Assembly: GCA_016210925.1 (NCBI GenBank)
Contig: JACQTF010000046.1
Span: 1 to 35,085, forward strand
Reading direction: 5' to 3'
Length of the DNA stretch: 35,085 bases
Source of the DNA: Acidobacteriota bacterium
GTDB lineage: Bacteria; Acidobacteriota; UBA6911; JACQTF01
The position numbers and the translations under genes are program-made. Within the stretch, counting starts at the first letter, position 1. Each line of letters begins with the position of its first letter. This document shows, in pieces, positions 31,457 to 35,085 of the stretch. The notes beneath the pieces are model-generated. The model had not been told where the DNA came from. It saw only the letters and a list, made by a program, of their open reading frames with translations, and did no database searches.

Positions 31457-33265
31457 CTATTCTTTGTCCTCCTTGCCCTCCAACGCAGCTCCCAGCTTGC
31501 CCGCCAGATCCCCGAGGCGGAAAGCCCCAGAGGCGGCCTGGTTGACGTAGGCTTGCACCTCGGCCCGGGCGGCCTCGTCCTTCAGGGCCTTGATGCTGAG
31601 CCCGATGCGCTTCTCGGCTGGGTTGAGCTTGATGATCTTCGCCTCGATGTTCTGGCCCACCGAGAACAACTCCTCGGGCTCCTGCACCCGCTTGTCGCCC
31701 AGCTCCGAGACGTGACAGAGACCCTCGATCCCTTCCTCCAGCTCCACGAACAGACCGAACTTCGTGATGCGCATGACTTTCCCGCTCACCACCTCTCCGA
31801 CGCGGCGTCGGGAGAAGAACGGTTCCCAACGGTCCGGTTCCAGCTGTTTGATTCCCAGCGAGAGCTTCTGGTTCTCCACATCGATGTTGAGCACCACGCA
31901 CTCCACCTGGTCTCCCTTTTTGAACAGCTCCGAGGGGTGCTTCACCTTTTTGGTCCGGGAGATATCCGACACGTGGACCAACCCGTCGATCCCCTCTTCC
32001 ACCTCGACGAAAATCCCGAAGTCGGTGAGGTTGCGCACCCGGCCGGAGATCACGGAGCCCGCCCCGTACTTGCGCTCGATGAGAGCCCAGGGGTTGGGCT
32101 CGGTCTGCTTCAGGCCGAGGGACACGCGGTGCTGGCTGGGATCGATTTCCAGAACCACGACCTCCACGGCGTCCCCCACGGACAAAATCTTGGACGGGTG
32201 CTTGATGCGTTTGTTCCAGGTCATCTCGGAGATATGAATGAGGCCTTCCATGCCCGGTTCCAGCTCGACGAAGGCGCCGTAATCGGTGATGCTCACCACC
32301 CTGCCTCGGACCCTGGAATGCCGCGGGTACTTCTGTGAGGCCTGCACCCAGGGATCCTCGCTCAACTGCTTGTACCCCAGAGAGACCTTCTTCTCCTCCC
32401 GGTCGAACTTCAACACCTTGACCTTGACACGGTCCCCGATCCGGAACAGCTCCGACGGGTGGTTGATCCGGCCCCAGGACATGTCGGTGATATGCAGGAG
32501 GCCATCGATGCCTCCCAGATCGACGAAGGCGCCGTACTCCGTGATGTTCTTCACCGTCCCGTCCACCACTCGTCCTTCCTCCAGCACCTCCAGGATTCGC
32601 CTGCGGTTTTGCTCCAGCTCTTCCTCCAAGACCGCTTTGCGGGAGAGCACGATGTTGCCCCGGCGCTTGTTCAACTTGATGACTTTGACCCGAAGCTCTT
32701 CCCCCTTCCAGCTGTCCAGGTTGCGCACCGGACGGAGGTCGATTTGGGAGCCCGGCAGGAACGCCCGGACGCCGATGTCCACCGCCAGCCCGCCTTTGAT
32801 GCGCTCGATGACCCGGCCGGTGAGCACGGACCGCTGCTGGTAGGCGCGCTCGATGTCCCCCCAGATCTTCATCCGCGACGCCTTCTCCAGGGACAGGACG
32901 ATGTAGCCTTCCACGTCTTCCGAATCTTCCAAGAACACGTCGATCTGGTCTCCCGCCGCCACGTGGATCTGGCCGCCTTCGTCCCGAAACTCGTGAAGGG
33001 GGATCGCGCCTTCGGACTTGTATCCCACGTCCACGATGACTTCCTTGTCCGTGACTTTCAACACCTTCCCCCGGAGGATCTCGCCAGCGCTGATCTGCTT
33101 GAACGTGCCGTCGTACTGGGCCACCAAGTCCGCATACTCTTCAGGCTCCCGATCTTCAAAACGCACGGAATCCGCAACCGCCTTGGCTTGGTTCCGAAGG
33201 CGATTCCTGGGACCCTCTTCACCTCCTGGAGAGGGCTTGAAGTGCGGGTTATCGATTATCGGCAT
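31457..33265 (-). CDS. rpsA: 30S ribosomal protein bS1
   Basis: bS1 binds mRNA and unfolds it on the 30S subunit. The 602 residues contain six S1/OB-fold repeats at about 60-130, 145-215, 232-300, 317-388, 403-473 and 488-558. The last four show the characteristic core, for example ITEYGAFVDLGGIDGLLHIT, ITDYGAFVELEPGMEGLIHI and LTDFGIFVEVEEGIDGLVHV. The full six-domain form is typical of Gram-negative bacteria. GAGGAGG lies five to six bases before the ATG at 33265. A strong promoter about 250 bases upstream gives a long leader, which may allow autoregulation by S1. Confidence 0.97.
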   Translation of the reverse strand: MPIIDNPHFKPSPGGEEGPRNRLRNQAKAVADSVRFEDREPEEYADLVAQYDGTFKQISAGEILRGKVLKVTDKEVIVDVGYKSEGAIPLHEFRDEGGQIHVAAGDQIDVFLEDSEDVEGYIVLSLEKASRMKIWGDIERAYQQRSVLTGRVIERIKGGLAVDIGVRAFLPGSQIDLRPVRNLDSWKGEELRVKVIKLNKRRGNIVLSRKAVLEEELEQNRRRILEVLEEGRVVDGTVKNITEYGAFVDLGGIDGLLHITDMSWGRINHPSELFRIGDRVKVKVLKFDREEKKVSLGYKQLSEDPWVQASQKYPRHSRVRGRVVSITDYGAFVELEPGMEGLIHISEMTWNKRIKHPSKILSVGDAVEVVVLEIDPSQHRVSLGLKQTEPNPWALIERKYGAGSVISGRVRNLTDFGIFVEVEEGIDGLVHVSDISRTKKVKHPSELFKKGDQVECVVLNIDVENQKLSLGIKQLEPDRWEPFFSRRRVGEVVSGKVMRITKFGLFVELEEGIEGLCHVSELGDKRVQEPEELFSVGQNIEAKIIKLNPAEKRIGLSIKALKDEAARAEVQAYVNQAASGAFRLGDLAGKLGAALEGKEDKE

Positions 33266-33509
33266 TCTTCCTCCTCACCAACGACTCGAGCAAACCGGGC
33301 GGAACCTCCCATCTCTCTTGTTTCGCAACTCGCCTGTCCGAAGCGTGTCCTGCCAGCAAGACCGACGGCTCGGAAGCGCGACCGGGGACAGGGAAGAGGC
33401 ATCGGCCGTGCCGGGTGCCTCGCTGGACCCCTTCCGCCACGCCGGCCGATATCAAGAAGCGGAAACAATGCTAACCACGCCTCGTTCCGGAAAAATTTCC
33501 AAGTCAAAC

Positions 33510-33538
33510 TGTATATCTTAGCGTTTACAGCCTGTCAA
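33510..33538 (-). promoter_or_regulatory. Sigma-70 promoter for rpsA
   Basis: On the minus strand a perfect TTGACA (33538-33533), a 17-base spacer and TATACA (33515-33510) make a strong match. The transcript would have a leader of about 240 bases before rpsA. The 427-base rpsA-rpmE gap holds this promoter, the rpmE promoter, and no gene that I can see. Confidence 0.75.
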
Positions 33539-33652
33539 GAAAAAAGCCCGCCTTTCCCCCGCTGGAACCGCGTTGCCGGGTGAAATCTTTTCAACTGGAG
33601 CAAGCGCGTCGGGGGTTTTCGCTGGACTCGGAATTCAGCGGGCCCTGTATTA

Positions 33653-33661
33653 TGCTATAGT
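33653..33661 (+). promoter_or_regulatory. Extended -10 promoter for rpmE
   Basis: TGC directly followed by TATAGT forms an extended -10 element about 30 bases before rpmE. A second possible -10, TATTAT, lies at 33648-33653. No clear -35 is seen. Confidence 0.45.
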
Positions 33662-33692
33662 AAGGTGTGCTCATCATGTGAAGGTGAAACGG

Positions 33693-33896
33693 ATGAAAGC
33701 TGGAATCCATCCTAACTATCAAAGAGCGATCGCTCACTGCGCGTGTGGTACCACCTGGGAGACCCGGTCCACCAAGGCGGAGATCCGGCTGGAGATTTGC
33801 TCTGCGTGCCATCCTTACTTCACGGGAAAGCAAAAACTGGTGGACACTGCCGGCCGCGTGGAACGGTTCAAGCGAAAATACGGGAAAGAGAAATAG
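33693..33896 (+). CDS. rpmE: 50S ribosomal protein bL31 (zinc-binding form)
   Basis: A 67-residue large-subunit protein at the bridge to the 30S head. It begins [20 protein letters not shown], as the family does. It keeps four cysteines: C16 and C18 in [13 protein letters not shown], and C36 and C39 in [15 protein letters not shown]. It is therefore the zinc-containing (C+) paralogue rather than the zinc-free one. The ATG at 33693 has AAGGTG at good spacing; the open frame to 33573 is not part of the family. It is followed by DUF1385 and prfA, a common order. Confidence 0.96.
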   Translation: MKAGIHPNYQRAIAHCACGTTWETRSTKAEIRLEICSACHPYFTGKQKLVDTAGRVERFKRKYGKEK

Positions 33897-33973
33897 CTTT
33901 CGAGAGCGGGCGGCGATGTCGGCGGCCGCGTGGGTGAGCGGGCGCTTCTCGACACGGGCACGGTGGAACGTCC

Positions 33974-34954
33974 ATGAGGAGACCGAACCTGGGGGCGGAA
34001 GAAATCCTGGTCGGTGGCCAGGCGGTCATCGAGGGAGTCCTGATGCGCACGCCCATAGCGTACGCGGTAGCTGTTCGTCGCGCAGACGGCACGATCGCGT
34101 TCCAACGGGGCACCGTGAGACCGCTCTCCGACTTTCTGCCCTGGTTGAAGTGGCCCATCGTTCGGGGCGTGGCGGTGCTGTTCCAGTCCCTGGCCCTTGG
34201 GGTTCAGGCGCTCCATTTTTCCGCCAGCGCCGCCCTGGAGGGCGCCGAAGGGCCGCGCCTGTCCCATCGTCGGAAGTCCGAGCTGAGCTCGCTGGCCCTG
34301 GCGGGAACGCTGGTCCTTTCCCTGGCCTTGGGGATCGGCCTGTTCGTCTATGCTCCTCTGGTCCTGGCTCGTGGCATCGGCCGGCTTTCAGCGGCCGTGG
34401 ATTCCTCGTGGATGCTCTTCAATCTGGTGGATGGTGTCCTCCGGGTCGTCTTTTTCCTTGGCTATGTCCTGGCCATCTCCAGAATGAAGGACATTCGGCG
34501 CGTGTTCCAGTATCACGGTGCGGAGCATAAGGTCGTGTACACGTGGGAGGCAGGGGAGGAGCTCACGGTGGAGAACGCCCGTCGGAAGTCGCCTCTTCAC
34601 CCCCGCTGTGGCACCAGCTTCCTCTTGTTCGTGATGGTGACCAGCATCCTGGTCTTTTCCCTGGCCAAGGTTGAGCATCTTGCCGCTCTGTTGGCTGTGC
34701 GGCTCTTTCTCCTGCCCCTCATTGCCGGACTGTCTTACGAGCTGATCCGGACATCTGCTCGAAATCAAAAGAGCGCCTTCTTCCGCTGGCTCATTGCCCC
34801 AGGCCTCTGGCTTCAGAAGCTGACCACGCAGGAGCCCTCGGACGATCAGTTGGAGGTGGCCATCGCCGCCTTGCAAGAAGCGATCTTGCTTTCTGAAGAG
34901 CAACCTGTCTGGTTCGCTCAGCCCGTTGCTGCCCTCCCCTCGTCGTGCGCGTAG
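33974..34954 (+). CDS. DUF1385 family membrane protein (YqhQ-like)
   Basis: A 326-residue integral membrane protein of unknown biochemical role. Family blocks visible are LVGGQAVIEGVLMRTP (12-27), a long helix pair at about 105-135, MKDIRRVFQYHGAEHKVVYT (171-190) with conserved His, and SPLHPRCGTSFLLFVMVTS (206-224) with a conserved Cys. Further helices lie at about 218-260. The charged and Cys/His motifs face one side and might bind a metal (inference). It lies 77 bases after rpmE and directly before prfA, an arrangement recurrent in several phyla, suggesting a link to translation or cell-envelope upkeep. The ATG at 33974 follows GGTGGA. Confidence 0.92.
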   Translation: MRRPNLGAEEILVGGQAVIEGVLMRTPIAYAVAVRRADGTIAFQRGTVRPLSDFLPWLKWPIVRGVAVLFQSLALGVQALHFSASAALEGAEGPRLSHRRKSELSSLALAGTLVLSLALGIGLFVYAPLVLARGIGRLSAAVDSSWMLFNLVDGVLRVVFFLGYVLAISRMKDIRRVFQYHGAEHKVVYTWEAGEELTVENARRKSPLHPRCGTSFLLFVMVTSILVFSLAKVEHLAALLAVRLFLLPLIAGLSYELIRTSARNQKSAFFRWLIAPGLWLQKLTTQEPSDDQLEVAIAALQEAILLSEEQPVWFAQPVAALPSSCA

Positions 34955-34955
34955 C

Positions 34956-34984
34956 TTGATTCCGGACGGGAGAAACTCTATAAT
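34956..34984 (+). promoter_or_regulatory. Sigma-70 promoter for prfA
   Basis: TTGATT (34956-34961), a 17-base spacer and a perfect TATAAT (34979-34984) lie just after the DUF1385 stop and about 75 bases before the prfA ATG. It is the cleanest -10 on the plus strand of the window. Confidence 0.75.
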
Positions 34985-35060
34985 AATAAAGGTCTTACGC
35001 GGCGAAAGGTAGCGGCATCCAAGAGGACCGGACCTTCGTTCGTCGTTGGTGTGCAACCGT

Positions 35061-35085
35061 ATGTTTGAAAAGGTGGAAAGCATCG
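35061..35085 (+). CDS. prfA: Start of peptide chain release factor 1 (partial)
   Basis: Only eight codons are inside the window: MFEKVESI. That fits the usual PrfA beginning (MFDKLEEI-like), and the order rpmE, DUF1385, prfA is common. The call rests mostly on this synteny. No clear Shine-Dalgarno site precedes the ATG. Confidence 0.55.

Noticed and set aside
33572-33692. N-terminal extension of rpmE
   Set aside because: The extra 40 codons contain the promoter and the ribosome site, and bL31 proteins begin at MKAGIHPNY.

Overview
This window looks like chromosomal DNA from a GC-rich member of the Acidobacteriota (inference). The evidence is a large TonB-dependent receptor with an N-terminal carboxypeptidase-regulatory domain, the long exported beta-rich proteins, and the general codon and GC character. 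It includes the replication-initiation neighbourhood: dnaA, dnaN, gyrB and gyrA run in that order on the minus strand, and DnaA-box-like sites flank dnaA. Nearly all genes are on the minus strand. The exceptions are hpt, one exported repeat protein, and the rpmE-DUF1385-prfA group at the right end.

Layout, left to right. (1) 85-3171 is the TonB-dependent receptor, followed by about 0.8 kb without an intact gene that holds a wrecked hicA-hicB toxin-antitoxin pair. (2) 3993-9681 is a tightly packed minus-strand operon: a class III CoA-transferase, an exported PHP-type metallohydrolase (CehA/McbA-like), a small exported EF-hand protein, RpiB and DeoC. RpiB and DeoC carry N-terminal extensions of the kind seen on bacterial-microcompartment enzymes, but no shell gene is present. 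(3) hpt is divergent. It is followed by a perfect 29-bp inverted repeat and an exported protein made of two copies of a roughly 215-residue domain. (4) 12542-19332 is a nucleoside salvage cluster: deoA, then nupC-punA-cdd-amidohydrolase-small membrane protein-deoB, with several 4-base stop/start overlaps. (5) rpsU has its own promoter and a clear terminator. (6) A TPR lipoprotein is followed by gyrA, gyrB, dnaN and dnaA. (7) Upstream of dnaA lies a heavily deleted tryptophanase-family pseudogene fused by ATGA to an acyl-CoA dehydrogenase, then HIT, HU and rpsA. (8) Divergent rpmE, DUF1385 and the first codons of prfA end the window.

Functionally, regions 2-4 together encode most of a nucleoside catabolic route. 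NupC imports nucleosides. Cdd and the amidohydrolase deaminate them. DeoA and PunA phosphorolyse them. DeoB converts the (deoxy)ribose-1-phosphate to the 5-phosphate, and DeoC and RpiB feed C2/C3 and pentose-phosphate metabolism. Hpt recycles the purine base. The parts most worth a second look are the operon joining the exported PHP hydrolase to microcompartment-style RpiB and DeoC, the tryptophanase and HicAB relics, the acyl-CoA dehydrogenase that lacks the usual catalytic glutamate, and the nested inverted repeats in front of nupC. No tRNA, rRNA, CRISPR array, intact transposase or prophage gene was seen.
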